From assembly GCF_900103645.1 (NCBI RefSeq), contig NZ_FNHP01000009.1, positions 1 to 64,000 of the forward strand: a DNA stretch of 64,000 nucleotides, read 5' to 3'. A program made the position numbers and the translations under genes. This stretch comes from Oryzisolibacter propanilivorax. GTDB lineage: Bacteria; Pseudomonadota; Gammaproteobacteria; Burkholderiales; Burkholderiaceae_C. Positions 7,173 to 16,878 of the stretch are shown piece by piece (the first letter of the stretch is position 1; the number at the start of each line of letters is the position of its first letter). Below the pieces are notes generated by a model that saw only the letters and a program-made list of their open reading frames with translations, was not told the origin of the DNA and made no database searches.

Positions 7173-8078
7173 ATGAAGACTTATCCCACCATCGAGGACG
7201 CCATCGGGCGCACGCCGCTCGTGGCCTTGCAGCGCATCGGCGCGGCCGACAACCAGGCGCGCGGCAACGTCGTGCTGGGCAAGCTGGAGGGCAACAACCC
7301 GGCCGGGTCGGTCAAGGACCGGGCTGCCCTGTCCATGATTCGCCGCGCCGAGGAGCGCGGCACCATTCGCCCCGGCGACACGCTGATCGAGGCCACCTCG
7401 GGCAACACCGGCATCGCGCTGGCGATGGTCGCGGCGGTCAAGGGCTACCGCATGCTGCTGATCATGCCGGAGGACCTGTCGGTCGAGCGTGCCCAGACCA
7501 TGAAGGCCTATGGCGCCGAGCTCATCCTGACCCCGCGCAGCGGCGGCATGGAGTACGCGCGCGACTTGGCCGAGCAGATGGTGGCGCAGGGCCGGGGCGT
7601 GGTGCTGGACCAGTTCGCCAACGAGGACAACCCGCGCATCCACTACGAGACCACCGGCCCGGAGATCTGGGAGCAGACCAGCGGGCGCATCACGCATTTC
7701 GTCAGCGCCATGGGCACCACCGGCACCATCACCGGGGTGTCGCGGTTCCTGCGCGAGCAGAACCCGGGCGTGCGCATTATCGGCGCGCAGCCGGCCGAGG
7801 GATCGCGCATTCCCGGCATCCGCAAGTGGCCCGAGGAGTACCAGCCGAAGATCTACCGCCCGCAAATGGTCGACGAACTGGTGCTGGTCAGCCAGGACGA
7901 CGCCGAGGACATGGCCCGGCGCATGGCCAGCGAGGAAGGGCTGTTCGCCGGCATCTCCGCCGCGGGCGCTTGCTGGGTGGCGCAGCAGATCGCCGCGCGC
8001 GAGCAGGACGCGACCATCGTCTTCGTGGTCTGCGATCGCGGTGACCGCTACCTGTCCACCGGTGTGTTTCCGGCATGA
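7173..8078 (+). CDS. cysM: CysM, cysteine synthase B
   Basis: 301 residues. A PLP-dependent O-acetylserine sulfhydrylase that makes cysteine from O-acetylserine and sulfide; the CysM class also accepts thiosulfate. The PLP lysine is K48 in NNPAGSVKDRAA, and the substrate loop TSGNTG is at 75-80. The phosphate-binding Gly/Thr stretch AMGTTGTITG follows. The length suits CysM (about 300). It is the first chromosomal gene after the element, only about 40 bp from the broken tRNA 5' end and reading away from it. An intrinsic terminator follows. cysE, which supplies O-acetylserine, is at 33.7 kb. Confidence 0.92.
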   Translation: MKTYPTIEDAIGRTPLVALQRIGAADNQARGNVVLGKLEGNNPAGSVKDRAALSMIRRAEERGTIRPGDTLIEATSGNTGIALAMVAAVKGYRMLLIMPEDLSVERAQTMKAYGAELILTPRSGGMEYARDLAEQMVAQGRGVVLDQFANEDNPRIHYETTGPEIWEQTSGRITHFVSAMGTTGTITGVSRFLREQNPGVRIIGAQPAEGSRIPGIRKWPEEYQPKIYRPQMVDELVLVSQDDAEDMARRMASEEGLFAGISAAGACWVAQQIAAREQDATIVFVVCDRGDRYLSTGVFPA

Positions 8079-8091
8079 TCTTCAAAGAAAA

Positions 8092-8114
8092 AAGGGCTTC
8101 AGGCCCTTGTTTTT
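8092..8114 (+). terminator. Intrinsic terminator after cysM, embedded in a dispersed repeat
   Basis: The hairpin AAGGGC-TTCAG-GCCCTT is followed by GTTTTT, 14 nt after the cysM stop. Together with CTAGCTATCAATAA at 8122-8135 it forms a reverse-oriented, degenerate copy of the dispersed ATAGCTG...AAGGGC repeat found a dozen times elsewhere in this window. Confidence 0.75.
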
Positions 8115-8144
8115 CCATGACTTCTAGCTATCAATAACGTAGCA

Positions 8145-8723
8145 ATGGACTACCAGTACCGCTACTGCCCGCAATGCGCCACGCCGCTGGCGCCGCGCAC
8201 CGAGATCGAGGACGGCGGGCCGAAGGAGCGCCTGCGCTGCCCGGCCTGCGACTGGACGCACTGGAACAACCCGACGCCGGTGCTGGCGGCCATCGTCGAG
8301 GTGGGCGGCCGCGTGCTGCTGGCACGCAATGCGCAGTGGCCGCCGACCATGTTTGCGCTGATCACCGGCTTCATGGAGGCGGGCGAGTCGCCCGAGCAGG
8401 GTATAGCGCGCGAGGTCAAGGAAGAAACCAACCTGGATGCGCAGGCCATCCATCTGGTCGGGGTGTATGAGTTCCTGCGCATGAACCAGATCATCATCGC
8501 CTACCACGTGCAGGCTGCCGGCCAGGTGCGGCTGTCGCCCGAACTGCTGGACTACCGCCTCTACGAATTGCACGAGCTCAAGTGCTGGCCCGCCGGCACC
8601 GGCTACGCGCTGGCCGACTGGCTGCGCTCGCGCGGGCACGAGCCGATGTTCTTCACCGAGGAAGAAAACGCCGAGCGCCGGCGCGGCCTGGGGCTGCCGG
8701 CAGCCGAGAGCCCCAAGGACTGA
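8145..8723 (+). CDS. Zinc-ribbon NUDIX hydrolase (NudC-like)
   Basis: 192 residues. The N-terminal zinc ribbon has C8-x2-C11 and C32-x2-C35, followed by a NUDIX fold. The NUDIX box runs from G75 to L97: G75, E81, then REVKEE at 89-94. The usual second Gly (position 96) is Asn, giving EETNL. Such enzymes hydrolyse nucleoside diphosphate-linked molecules. The zinc ribbon recalls NADH pyrophosphatase, but the protein is shorter than NudC (about 257 residues) and lacks its N-terminal domain, so the substrate is open. tusA follows 5 bp after the stop, suggesting co-transcription. Confidence 0.85.
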   Translation: MDYQYRYCPQCATPLAPRTEIEDGGPKERLRCPACDWTHWNNPTPVLAAIVEVGGRVLLARNAQWPPTMFALITGFMEAGESPEQGIAREVKEETNLDAQAIHLVGVYEFLRMNQIIIAYHVQAAGQVRLSPELLDYRLYELHELKCWPAGTGYALADWLRSRGHEPMFFTEEENAERRRGLGLPAAESPKD

Positions 8724-8728
8724 CTGGC

Positions 8729-8965
8729 ATGGATTCGCACGACATCGACACCGAAGTGGACGCGCGCGGGCTGAACTGTCCGCTGCCCATCCTGCGCGCC
8801 AAGAAGGCCCTGGCCGGCATGGTCAGCGGCCAGCTGCTGCGCGTGGTGGCCACCGACACGGGATCGCTGCGCGACTTCCAGGCATTCGCCCGGCAGACCG
8901 GCAACGAACTGGTCGAGCAGCGCACCGAGGGCGAGGAGTTCATCCACGTCCTGCGCCGGCGCTGA
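8729..8965 (+). CDS. TusA-family sulfurtransferase
   Basis: 78 residues. This is the SirA/TusA fold with the signature GLNCPLPILRAKKAL, whose C17 is the sulfur-accepting cysteine. TusA proteins relay persulfide sulfur for tRNA 2-thiouridine, molybdopterin or sulfur metabolism. I take the ATG at 8729, which starts MDSHDIDTEVDARGLNC and gives a standard family length. Upstream in-frame ATGs lie inside the NUDIX gene. It is probably in an operon with the NUDIX gene. Which TusA pathway it serves cannot be told here. Confidence 0.88.
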   Translation: MDSHDIDTEVDARGLNCPLPILRAKKALAGMVSGQLLRVVATDTGSLRDFQAFARQTGNELVEQRTEGEEFIHVLRRR

Positions 8966-8984
8966 ACCTGCGTTCTTTGAATGG

Positions 8985-9030
8985 AAAACGCTGCAAGCCC
9001 ATATGAATCAAGGGCGTGCAGCTATCTTTT
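8985..9030 (-). repeat. Dispersed ATAGCTG-type repeat between tusA and galU
   Basis: On the minus strand it reads GATAGCTGCACGCCCTTGAT, then TCATATGGGCTTGCAGCGTT. This is the same imperfect hairpin consensus (GATAGCTG, a GGGC-type stem with AT-rich loop, GCTG/GCAG, T-run) seen at 19999, 29362, 33205, 48750 and 62815. It fills the whole convergent gap and may serve as the terminator for both genes. Confidence 0.7.
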
Positions 9031-9918
9031 TCAGAGCGAAAGAGACTTCAGGTAGTCGCGGAAATACTCGCCCACCTGCGGGTGTTGCAGTGCCAGCTCC
9101 ACGGTGGCTTCCAAGAAGCCTTCCTTGCTGCCGCAGTCGTAGCGCTTGCCGCTGTATTGATAGGCATACACGGCTTCGTGCTGCATCAGCCGGGCGATGG
9201 CGTCGGTCAGCTGGATCTCGCCGCCCACGCCGCGCGGCTGGTTGCGGATCTCGTCGAAGATGCGCGGCGTGAGCACGTAGCGCCCGGCCACGCCCATGCG
9301 GGATGGGGCCTTCTCCGGCGCAGGCTTTTCCACGATCTCGTCGACGCGCAGCAGCGCGTCGCCGGCGCTGTCGCCCTTGACGATGCCGTAGCGGCGCGTG
9401 TGCTCGGCGGGTACTTCCTGCACCGCCAGCAGCGAGCGTCCCTGCTTGCCGAAGGCCGCCGCCATCTGCGCCATCACGCCGGGGCCGCCGCCCGCGCCCA
9501 CCATCAGGTCGTCGGCCAGGATGACAGCAAAGGCCTCATTGCCCACCAGCGGCTCGGCGCACAACACGGCGTGACCCAGGCCGAGCGAGCGCGGCTGGCG
9601 CACGAACAGGCAGTTCATGTCCGACGGGCTGACGCTGCGCACCAGCTGCAGCATTTCCTGCTTGCCGGCAGCTTCCAGCTCGGACTCCAACTCGTAGCTG
9701 GTGTCGAAGTGGTCCTCGATGGCGCGCTTGCTGCGGCCGGTGACAAAGACCATGTCGCGGATGCCCGCTTCGTAGGCCTCTTCCACGGCGTACTGGATCA
9801 GCGGTTTGTCCACCACCGGCAGCATCTCCTTCGGAGACGCCTTGGTGGCGGGCAGGAAGCGCGTGCCGAGACCGGCGACGGGAAAGACAGCCTTGCGGAT
9901 GCGGGCGGGGATGCTCAA
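9031..9918 (-). CDS. galU: GalU, UTP-glucose-1-phosphate uridylyltransferase
   Basis: 295 residues from a TTG start at 9918-9916 ([20 protein letters not shown]), which has a GAGG ribosome site 7 nt upstream. The longer open frame begins with non-conserved residues. The nucleotidyltransferase signature [20 protein letters not shown] is complete, followed by [16 protein letters not shown] and [10 protein letters not shown]. The enzyme makes UDP-glucose for polysaccharide, lipopolysaccharide and trehalose pathways. It lies 90 bp after the valS stop on the same strand. Confidence 0.92.
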   Translation of the reverse strand: MSIPARIRKAVFPVAGLGTRFLPATKASPKEMLPVVDKPLIQYAVEEAYEAGIRDMVFVTGRSKRAIEDHFDTSYELESELEAAGKQEMLQLVRSVSPSDMNCLFVRQPRSLGLGHAVLCAEPLVGNEAFAVILADDLMVGAGGGPGVMAQMAAAFGKQGRSLLAVQEVPAEHTRRYGIVKGDSAGDALLRVDEIVEKPAPEKAPSRMGVAGRYVLTPRIFDEIRNQPRGVGGEIQLTDAIARLMQHEAVYAYQYSGKRYDCGSKEGFLEATVELALQHPQVGEYFRDYLKSLSL

Positions 9919-10008
9919 AGCGGTACCTCGGGGTGAAAGGAATTCGTTGGTCCGGACAGGCCGCGCGGCCCAGGAAGGGCGGGGCCGGCCGGGGGTCAAC
10001 GGGGCATG

Positions 10009-12876
10009 TTAGCCCAGGCGTGCGAGCTGCTCGCGCAGGCGCTGCAAGGTCGCGCCGTAGTCCGACATGCGTTTCTTTTCCTGCTCGATCACGGCCGGCG
10101 GCGCCTTGGCGACGAAGGCCTCGTTGGACAGCTTGGCATTGGCCTTGGCGATCTCGCCGTCCAGCCGCGTCGCCTCCTTGGACAGGCGGGCCTTTTCCGC
10201 CGCCACGTCGATCTGTACGAACAGCGCCAGGCGTGCCTCGCCCACCACGGCCACCGGGGCGGCCTGCGCGGCCTGCTGCCAGGCGGCCTCGTCGTCGAAA
10301 ACTTGCACTTCGGAGAGCTTGGCCAGGTTCTGCAGCACCGGGGCGATGGCGCGCATGAAGGCCGCGTCGCCCGTGACCAGCAGCGGCAGGCGCTGCGCGG
10401 GCGACACGCCCATCTCGCCGCGCAGCTGGCGGCAGGCATCCACGACCTGCTTGATGCGCTGCACGTATTCGGTGGCGGCTGCATCGATCTTCTCGGGCCG
10501 CGCCTGCGGGTAGGCGGCGATCGCCACCGACGGGCCGGCCAGGGCGGCGACCGGCGCGACCTTTTGCCACAGTTCCTCGGTCACGAACGGGATGATGGGG
10601 TGCGCCAGGCGCAGGATGGCCTCGAGAACGCGGATCAGCGTGCGGCGCGTGGCGCGCTGCTGCTGCGGCGTGCCGGTCTGGATCTGCACCTTGGCAATCT
10701 CCAAGTACCAGTCGCAGAACTCGTTCCAGACGAAGTCGTAGATCGCGTTGGCGACGTTGTCCAGGCGGTAGTCGGCGAAGCCCTTGGCGACCTCGGCCTC
10801 GACCTGCTGCAGCGCCGAGACGATCCAGCGGTCGGGCTGGCTGAAATGCAGGTAACCCTCGTGGCAGCCCTGCGTTTCGTCGAAACCGCAGTCGTGGCCC
10901 TCGCAGTTCATCAGCACGAAGCGGCTGGCGTTCCAGAGCTTGTTGCAGAAGTTGCGGTAGCCCTCGCAGCGCTTGCTGTCGAAGTTGATGCTGCGGCCCA
11001 GGCTGGCCAGCGCCGCGAAGGTGAAGCGCAGCGCGTCGGCGCCGTAGGCCGGAATGCCCTCGGAAAATTCCTTCTGCGTGTTCTTGCGAACGGTGGGCGC
11101 TGTCTCCGGCCGGCGCAGGCCGGTGGTGCGCTTGTCCAGCAAAGGCTCGAGCGCGATGCCGTCGATCAGGTCCACCGGGTCGAGCACGTTGCCCTCGGAC
11201 TTGCTCATCTTCTTGCCCTGCGCGTCGCGCACCAGGCCGTGGATGTACACGTGCCGGAACGGCACGCGGCCGGTGAAGTGCGTGGTCATCATGATCATCC
11301 GGGCGACCCAGAAGAAGATGATGTCGTAGCCGGTGACGAGCACCGACGACGGCAGGTACAGGTTGTAGTCGCTCTCGGCGCCATCCGTCTGCTCGGGCCA
11401 GCCCATGGTCGAGAAGGGCACCAGCGCCGACGAGTACCAGGTGTCCAGCACGTCGGCGTCGCGCGTCAGCTTGACGCCCGCGCCGGCCTGCGCCTGGGCT
11501 TCCTCCTCGCTCGCCGCCACGTACACGTTGCCGGCCTCGTCGTACCACGCCGGGATCTGGTGGCCCCACCACAGCTGGCGCGAGATGCACCAGTCCTGGA
11601 TGTTGTTCATCCACTGGTTGTAGGTGTTGACCCAGTTCTCGGGCACGAACTGCACCTGGCCCGAAACCACGGCGTCGATCGCCTTTTGCGCGATGGATTT
11701 GCCAGTGGCATCGCCTTCGCCCACTTTCGACATCGCCACGAACCACTGGTCGGTCAGCATCGGCTCGATGACCTGGCCGGTGCGGGTGCACACCGGCACC
11801 ATCAGCTTGTGTTTTTTCGTCTCGACCAGCAGGCCCTGCGCTTCCAGGTCAGCGACGATGGCCTTGCGGGCGACGAAGCGGTCCAGGCCGCGGTACTGCG
11901 CGGGCGCGTTGTCGTTGATGGTGGCCGCCAGGGTCAGCACCACCTCCAGGGGCAGGCCGTGGCGCTGGCCCACGGCGTAGTCGTTGTTGTCGTGCGCAGG
12001 GGTCACCTTGACCACGCCGGTGCCGAATGCGCGGTCCACGTACTCGTCCGCGATGATCGGGATCTGCCGGCCGACCAGCGGCAGCGTCACCGTCCGGCCG
12101 ATCAGGTGCGCGTAGCGCTCGTCCTCGGGGTGCACCATGACGGCCACGTCGCCCAGCATGGTTTCGGGACGCGTGGTGGCCACGACCAGCTGGCTGCTGC
12201 CGTCCGACAGCGGGTAGGCGATGTGCCACAGCGAGCCGTCGCGCTCCTCGTTTTCCACCTCCAGGTCGGACACGGCGGACTGCAGCACCGGGTCCCAGTT
12301 CACCAGGCGCTTGCCACGGTAGATCAGGCCCTGCTGGTACAGGCGCACGAAGGTCTCGGTGACCACCTTGGACAGCTTCTCGTCCATGGTGAAGTACTCG
12401 CGGCCCCAATCCACGCTGTCGCCCATGCGGCGCATCTGTGTGGTGATGGTGTTGCCCGACTGCTCCTTCCACTCCCAGACCTTGGCGATGAAGTCGGGCC
12501 GCCCCAGGTCGTGGCGGCTCTTGCCTTCGCCCTGCAGCTGGCGCTCGACGACGATCTGCGTGGCGATGCCGGCATGGTCCGTGCCCGGCACCCAGACCGT
12601 GTTGTGGCCCAGCATGCGGTGATAGCGCGTCAGGCTGTCCATGATGGTCTGGTTGAACGCGTGCCCCATGTGCAGCGTGCCGGTCACGTTGGGCGGCGGC
12701 AGCTGGATGGCGAACGAGGGCTGGCTGGCATCCGGGGCGCCCGTGCCGCGCACGCCGGCGGCGCCATAGCCGCGCCGCTCCCACTCGGGGCCCCACTGCG
12801 CCTCGATGGCGGCGGGCTCGAAGGACTTGGACAGGCTGTTCAAGCCGGGCTGGGAGAGGGTGTTGTCGTCGCTCAT
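10009..12876 (-). CDS. valS: ValS, valyl-tRNA synthetase
   Basis: 955 residues. A class Ia synthetase with the HIGH-type motif as HMGH at residues 69-72 ([15 protein letters not shown]) and KMSKS in [14 protein letters not shown]. The CP1 editing domain lies between them, and a C-terminal coiled-coil arm ends in LREQLARL. I choose the ATG at 12876 ([20 protein letters not shown]). An in-frame GTG at 12912 would add 12 residues encoded by a hairpin. No good Shine-Dalgarno precedes the ATG, because the region is taken up by that hairpin. The long ORF on the opposite strand is a codon-bias shadow. Confidence 0.95.
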   Translation of the reverse strand: MSDDNTLSQPGLNSLSKSFEPAAIEAQWGPEWERRGYGAAGVRGTGAPDASQPSFAIQLPPPNVTGTLHMGHAFNQTIMDSLTRYHRMLGHNTVWVPGTDHAGIATQIVVERQLQGEGKSRHDLGRPDFIAKVWEWKEQSGNTITTQMRRMGDSVDWGREYFTMDEKLSKVVTETFVRLYQQGLIYRGKRLVNWDPVLQSAVSDLEVENEERDGSLWHIAYPLSDGSSQLVVATTRPETMLGDVAVMVHPEDERYAHLIGRTVTLPLVGRQIPIIADEYVDRAFGTGVVKVTPAHDNNDYAVGQRHGLPLEVVLTLAATINDNAPAQYRGLDRFVARKAIVADLEAQGLLVETKKHKLMVPVCTRTGQVIEPMLTDQWFVAMSKVGEGDATGKSIAQKAIDAVVSGQVQFVPENWVNTYNQWMNNIQDWCISRQLWWGHQIPAWYDEAGNVYVAASEEEAQAQAGAGVKLTRDADVLDTWYSSALVPFSTMGWPEQTDGAESDYNLYLPSSVLVTGYDIIFFWVARMIMMTTHFTGRVPFRHVYIHGLVRDAQGKKMSKSEGNVLDPVDLIDGIALEPLLDKRTTGLRRPETAPTVRKNTQKEFSEGIPAYGADALRFTFAALASLGRSINFDSKRCEGYRNFCNKLWNASRFVLMNCEGHDCGFDETQGCHEGYLHFSQPDRWIVSALQQVEAEVAKGFADYRLDNVANAIYDFVWNEFCDWYLEIAKVQIQTGTPQQQRATRRTLIRVLEAILRLAHPIIPFVTEELWQKVAPVAALAGPSVAIAAYPQARPEKIDAAATEYVQRIKQVVDACRQLRGEMGVSPAQRLPLLVTGDAAFMRAIAPVLQNLAKLSEVQVFDDEAAWQQAAQAAPVAVVGEARLALFVQIDVAAEKARLSKEATRLDGEIAKANAKLSNEAFVAKAPPAVIEQEKKRMSDYGATLQRLREQLARLG

Positions 12877-12884
12877 GGCAATGC

Positions 12885-12909
12885 AAAAACGGCATCCCGA
12901 GGGATGCCG
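12885..12909 (-). promoter_or_regulatory. Terminator-like hairpin directly in front of valS
   Basis: On the minus strand the 8-bp stem CGGCATCC-CTCG-GGATGCCG is followed at once by TTTTTG, ending 8 nt before the chosen valS ATG. By form it is an intrinsic terminator, yet it lies in the path of any transcript entering valS from upstream. Either it attenuates valS expression or it ends readthrough from ppsR while masking the valS ribosome site. Function is inferred from shape and position only. Confidence 0.55.
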
Positions 12910-12957
12910 CACAGGCTGGTGGAAGGGGAGGGCGCATTTTAGGTGCTGCGCTCATGC

Positions 12958-13010
12958 TTCTATTTTGATAGTTAAAGATCTATATGGTGTCAGGACCAGA
13001 GGCTGTTTTG
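12958..13010 (+). repeat. Degenerate copy of the dispersed ATAGCTG-type repeat
   Basis: Reads ATTTTGATAGTTAAAGATCT and continues to CAGGACCAGAGGCTGTTTTG. It keeps both ends of the repeat (TTTTGATAG and GAGGCTGTTTT) but has lost the central GC stem. It lies in the 195-bp gap between the ppsR stop and the valS start, where I see no gene. Confidence 0.55.
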
Positions 13011-13071
13011 GCCTTAAAAGACGGCAGACCGTGCCAGTGCCGGGGCGCTAACCTGCCGGGCTCCGCCGGAC

Positions 13072-13902
13072 TCAGTACTGCAGCCGCTCGGGCCGCACTT
13101 CCTGCAGGATCGTGGTGGCGATTTCCTCGATGCTCTTGGTGGTCGAGGACAGCCAGCGGATGCCCGAGCGGCGCATCATGGCCTCGGCCTCGCTGACCTC
13201 GTAGCGGCAGTTGGCCAGGTCGGCGTACTTCGAGCCGGGCCGGCGCTCGTTGCGGATCTGCGACAGGCGCTGCGGGTCGATGGTCAGGCCGAAGATCTTC
13301 TTGCGATACGGCACCAGCGCCGGCGGCAGCTGGCGGCGCTCGAAGTCCTCGGGGATCAGCGGGTAGTTGGCGATCTTCAGGCCGTGCTGCATCGCCAGAT
13401 ACAGGCTGGTGGGGGTCTTGCCGCTGCGCGACACGCCCACCAGGATCACGTCGGCGCTGGCCAGGTCGCGGTGGCTCTGGCCGTCGTCGTGGTCCAGGCT
13501 GAAGTTGATGGCCTCGATGCGGTCGCTGTATTCCTTCGACACGCTGATGTCCGAAAAGCGCCCGACGCGGTGGTGCGACTTGGTGCCCAGCTCGGCCTCC
13601 AGCGGCCGGATGAAGGTGCCGAACATGTCCAGCAGCATGCCGCGGCAGCCTTCCTCGATGATGCGCAGCACGCTCATGTTCACCAGCGTGGTGAAGACGA
13701 TCGGCTTGACGCCCTCCAGTTCGGCCGTGTGGTTGATCTGGCGCACCACCTGGTGCGCCTTGTCCTCGGTGTCGATGAAGGGCAGGCGCACATGGCGCGG
13801 GCGCATGTCGAACTGCGCCAGGATGGCGTTGCCGAACGTCTCGGCGGTGATGCCGGTGCCGTCGGAGACATAGAAGGCGGTGCGCGTGTGGGAAGGCAGC
13901 AT
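13072..13902 (-). CDS. ppsR: PpsR, PEP synthase regulatory kinase/phosphorylase (DUF299)
   Basis: 276 residues from ATG 13902 ([20 protein letters not shown]); a longer upstream frame is non-conserved. The family's P-loop GVSRSGKT is at 156-163, and the ADP/Pi-binding [10 protein letters not shown] is near the N-terminus. The enzyme switches PEP synthase off by ADP-dependent phosphorylation of a threonine and back on by phosphorolysis. It is divergent from ppsA (251 bp between starts), the usual genetic pairing of regulator and target. Confidence 0.93.
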   Translation of the reverse strand: MLPSHTRTAFYVSDGTGITAETFGNAILAQFDMRPRHVRLPFIDTEDKAHQVVRQINHTAELEGVKPIVFTTLVNMSVLRIIEEGCRGMLLDMFGTFIRPLEAELGTKSHHRVGRFSDISVSKEYSDRIEAINFSLDHDDGQSHRDLASADVILVGVSRSGKTPTSLYLAMQHGLKIANYPLIPEDFERRQLPPALVPYRKKIFGLTIDPQRLSQIRNERRPGSKYADLANCRYEVSEAEAMMRRSGIRWLSSTTKSIEEIATTILQEVRPERLQY

Positions 13903-14153
13903 GGAGGGCGGTGGCGCTTCGGCGCGGGGGATGGAGAACGGGCGGGCGGGTGCCGGATGGGCCGGCGCGGGCCTGGAAGGCCGGCCACTACAATGGCGCG
14001 CATTATTCCCGCATCCCGCCCCATGCACCGCGCTGGCCCACAAGCACAACACACAAGCCGCAGCCGCTGCATGGGCGCTTGCCTGCCCTCTCTCCTTGCG
14101 TATCGCTCCAGCCTGGCAGGCGCAGAACCGGTTTCAACTTCTGGAGCATTCCC

Positions 14154-16544
14154 ATGTCCGCACGCTTTGAGGCGACCGCCTTGGTCGTACCGTTTGAAAA
14201 CCTGAGGATGGAGGACGTCGAGGCCGTCGGCGGCAAGAACGCCAGCCTTGGCGAGATGATCTCGCAGCTGCCCCAAGGGGTGCGCGTGCCGACCGGCTTC
14301 GCCACCACGGCGCACGCCTTCCGCCAGTTCCTGGCGCACGAGGGCCTGGCCCAGCGCATCAGCCAACGTCTGGCCAGCCTGGACACCGAGGACGTGCGCG
14401 CGCTGGCCCAGGCGGGCGCCGAGATCCGCGGCTGGGTCGAGGCCCAGCCCTTCCCGGCTGAGCTGGAGGCTGCCGTGCGCGAAGCGTTCAAGACGCTGTG
14501 CGGCGGCAACGACCAGGCGTGCTTCGCCGTGCGCTCGTCGGCCACCGCCGAGGACCTGCCTGATGCCTCGTTCGCCGGCCAGCAGGAAACCTTCTTGAAC
14601 GTGGTTGGCATCGACGACATCCTGCACAAGATGAAGGAGGTGTTCGCGTCGCTGTACAACGACCGGGCGATTTCCTACCGCGTGCACAAGGGCTTTGCGC
14701 ACGACGTGGTGGCGCTGTCGGCGGGCGTGCAGCGCATGGTGCGCTCCGACCTGGGCGCCGCCGGCGTCATGTTCACCATCGATACCGAGAGCGGCTTCGA
14801 GGATGTCGTGTTCATCACCAGCAGCTACGGCCTGGGCGAGACGGTGGTGCAGGGCGCGGTGAACCCGGACGAGTTCTACGTGCACAAGCCCATGCTGCAG
14901 GCCGGCAACAAGGCCGTGATTCGGCGCAACCTGGGCAGCAAGCTGATCCAGATGGTCTTTGCCTCGGCCGAGGAAAAGGCCGCCTCCGGCAAGCTGGTCA
15001 CGACCACCGACGTGCCCACCGAGCAGCGCAACCGCTACAGCCTGACCGATGAGGAAGTGCAGCAGCTGGCGCACTACGCGCTGGTCATCGAGCAGCACTA
15101 CGGCCGGCCCATGGACATCGAGTGGGGCAAAGACGGCATGGATGGCCAGCTCTACATCCTGCAGGCCCGGCCCGAAACCGTGAAGAGCCAGGCCAAGGGC
15201 CAGGCCGAGCAGCGCTTCAAGCTGAAAGGGACGGGCACGGTGCTGGCCGAAGGCCGCGCCATCGGCCAGAAGATCGGCACCGGTCCGGTGCGCCTGGTCT
15301 CCGACATCGCCGAGATGGACAAGGTGCAGCCCGGCGACGTGCTGGTCACCGACATGACCGACCCGAACTGGGAGCCGGTGATGAAGCGCGCCAGCGCCAT
15401 CGTCACCAACCGCGGCGGGCGCACCTGCCACGCGGCCATCATCGCGCGCGAGCTGGGCATCCCGGCGGTGGTCGGCTGCGGCAACGCCACCGGCCTGCTG
15501 ACCGAGGGCACGCTGGTCACGGTGAGCTGCGCCGAGGGCGACACCGGCCGCATCTACGACGGCCTGATCGAGACCGAGGTGACTGAGGTGCAGCGCGGCG
15601 AGATGCCGCCCATCACCACCAAGATCATGATGAACGTGGGCAATCCGCAGCTGGCCTTCGACTTCGCCCAGCTGCCCAACCAGGGCGTGGGCCTGGCGCG
15701 GCTGGAGTTCATCATCAACAACAATATCGGCGTGCACCCCAAGGCCATCCTGGACTATCCCCAAGTGGACGCCGACCTGAAAAAGGCCGTCGAGAGCGTG
15801 GCCCGTGGCCACGCCAGCCCGCGCGCCTTCTACGTCGACAAGGTGGCCGAGGGTGTGGCGACCATCGCCGCGGCGTTCTGGCCGAAGCCGGTCATCGTGC
15901 GCCTGTCGGACTTCAAGAGCAACGAGTACCGCAAACTGATCGGCGGCAGCCGCTACGAGCCCGAGGAAGAAAACCCGATGCTGGGTTTTCGCGGTGCGGC
16001 GCGCTACATCAGCCGCGACTTCGGCGAGGCCTTCGCCATGGAGTGCGAGGCGCTGAAGCGCGTGCGCGGCGAGATGGGCCTGACCAACGTGCAGATCATG
16101 GTGCCCTTCGTGCGTACCCTGGGCCAGGCCGAGCGCGTGACGCAGCTGCTGGCGCAGCACGGCCTGCAGCGCGGCGCGGACGACCTCAAGCTCATCATGA
16201 TGTGCGAGGTGCCGAGCAACGCAGTGCTGGCCGAGGAGTTCCTGGCGTTCTTCGACGGCTTCTCGGTCGGCTCCAACGACCTGACCCAGCTCACCCTGGG
16301 GCTGGACCGCGACTCAGGCCTGGAACTGTTGGCGCAGGACTTCGACGAGCGCGACCCGGCGGTGCGCAAGCTGCTCAAAGGCGTCATCGCCACCTGCCGC
16401 GCGCAGGGCAAGTACGTCGGCATCTGCGGCCAAGGCCCCAGCGACCACCCAGACTTCGCCCAGTGGCTGGCGGGCGAGGGCATTTCCTCGATCTCGCTGA
16501 ACCCGGACAGCGTGATCGACACCTGGCAGAAACTGGCCGGCTGA
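14154..16544 (+). CDS. ppsA: PpsA, phosphoenolpyruvate synthase
   Basis: 796 residues. It converts pyruvate and ATP to PEP, AMP and phosphate for gluconeogenesis. The N-terminal ATP-grasp-like domain starts [11 protein letters not shown]. The swivelling phosphohistidine domain carries H426 in [19 protein letters not shown], next to the Thr targeted by PpsR-type regulators. The C-terminal TIM barrel includes [17 protein letters not shown] and the catalytic-Cys region [17 protein letters not shown]. The ATG at 14154 has CTGGAG upstream. The longer open frame in front is the ppsR divergent promoter region. Confidence 0.95.
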   Translation: MSARFEATALVVPFENLRMEDVEAVGGKNASLGEMISQLPQGVRVPTGFATTAHAFRQFLAHEGLAQRISQRLASLDTEDVRALAQAGAEIRGWVEAQPFPAELEAAVREAFKTLCGGNDQACFAVRSSATAEDLPDASFAGQQETFLNVVGIDDILHKMKEVFASLYNDRAISYRVHKGFAHDVVALSAGVQRMVRSDLGAAGVMFTIDTESGFEDVVFITSSYGLGETVVQGAVNPDEFYVHKPMLQAGNKAVIRRNLGSKLIQMVFASAEEKAASGKLVTTTDVPTEQRNRYSLTDEEVQQLAHYALVIEQHYGRPMDIEWGKDGMDGQLYILQARPETVKSQAKGQAEQRFKLKGTGTVLAEGRAIGQKIGTGPVRLVSDIAEMDKVQPGDVLVTDMTDPNWEPVMKRASAIVTNRGGRTCHAAIIARELGIPAVVGCGNATGLLTEGTLVTVSCAEGDTGRIYDGLIETEVTEVQRGEMPPITTKIMMNVGNPQLAFDFAQLPNQGVGLARLEFIINNNIGVHPKAILDYPQVDADLKKAVESVARGHASPRAFYVDKVAEGVATIAAAFWPKPVIVRLSDFKSNEYRKLIGGSRYEPEEENPMLGFRGAARYISRDFGEAFAMECEALKRVRGEMGLTNVQIMVPFVRTLGQAERVTQLLAQHGLQRGADDLKLIMMCEVPSNAVLAEEFLAFFDGFSVGSNDLTQLTLGLDRDSGLELLAQDFDERDPAVRKLLKGVIATCRAQGKYVGICGQGPSDHPDFAQWLAGEGISSISLNPDSVIDTWQKLAG

Positions 16545-16557
16545 CGGCCGCAGCGCC

Positions 16558-16878
16558 ATGCCCGAGCAGCGCCCCTGGACCCTGGAGCCCGAGCATGGCG
16601 AGGCGCTGTTCGCGCCTGACCTGCACGACGTGCGCCACCTGTGGTTGAAGGCGGCGCTGCTGTCCGTGTGGGCGCTGGTGTCGTTCGTCGCGGTGTACTT
16701 CGCGCGCGAACTGCAATTCGGCATCGCCGGCTGGTCGTTCAGCTACTGGCTGGCGTCGCAGGGCGCGGTGCTGATCTTCATCGCGCTGGTCTGGGGCTAC
16801 TGCCTGGCCATGAACCGCTTCGAGCGCCAGGACGCCGCGGCCGCGCGCGCCGCCGACCACCCTGCCGCCGATGCCTGA
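16558..16878 (+). CDS. DUF4212 small subunit of a sodium:solute symporter
   Basis: 106 residues with two membrane helices (about residues 31-50 and 63-82). A short acidic N-terminus ends in HDVRHLWLKAALLSVWALVS, and FSYWLASQGAVLIFIALVW follows. DUF4212 proteins are nearly always encoded just upstream of, and overlapping, a VC_2705-type sodium:solute symporter, as here (8-nt overlap with the next gene). The likely role is a partner or stability subunit of that transporter. It lies 13 bp after ppsA, so the three could share a transcript. Confidence 0.85.
   Translation: MPEQRPWTLEPEHGEALFAPDLHDVRHLWLKAALLSVWALVSFVAVYFARELQFGIAGWSFSYWLASQGAVLIFIALVWGYCLAMNRFERQDAAAARAADHPAADA

Noticed and set aside
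10006-12942. A 978-codon open frame opposite valS
   Set aside because: Its translation is a His/Arg/Val/Gly-rich antisense shadow with no domain pattern. The minus-strand frame is an unmistakable valyl-tRNA synthetase. High GC third positions keep the antisense frame open.
13680-16160. An 826-codon open frame opposite ppsA
   Set aside because: Antisense of the PEP synthase gene and the ppsR start; no recognisable protein features.
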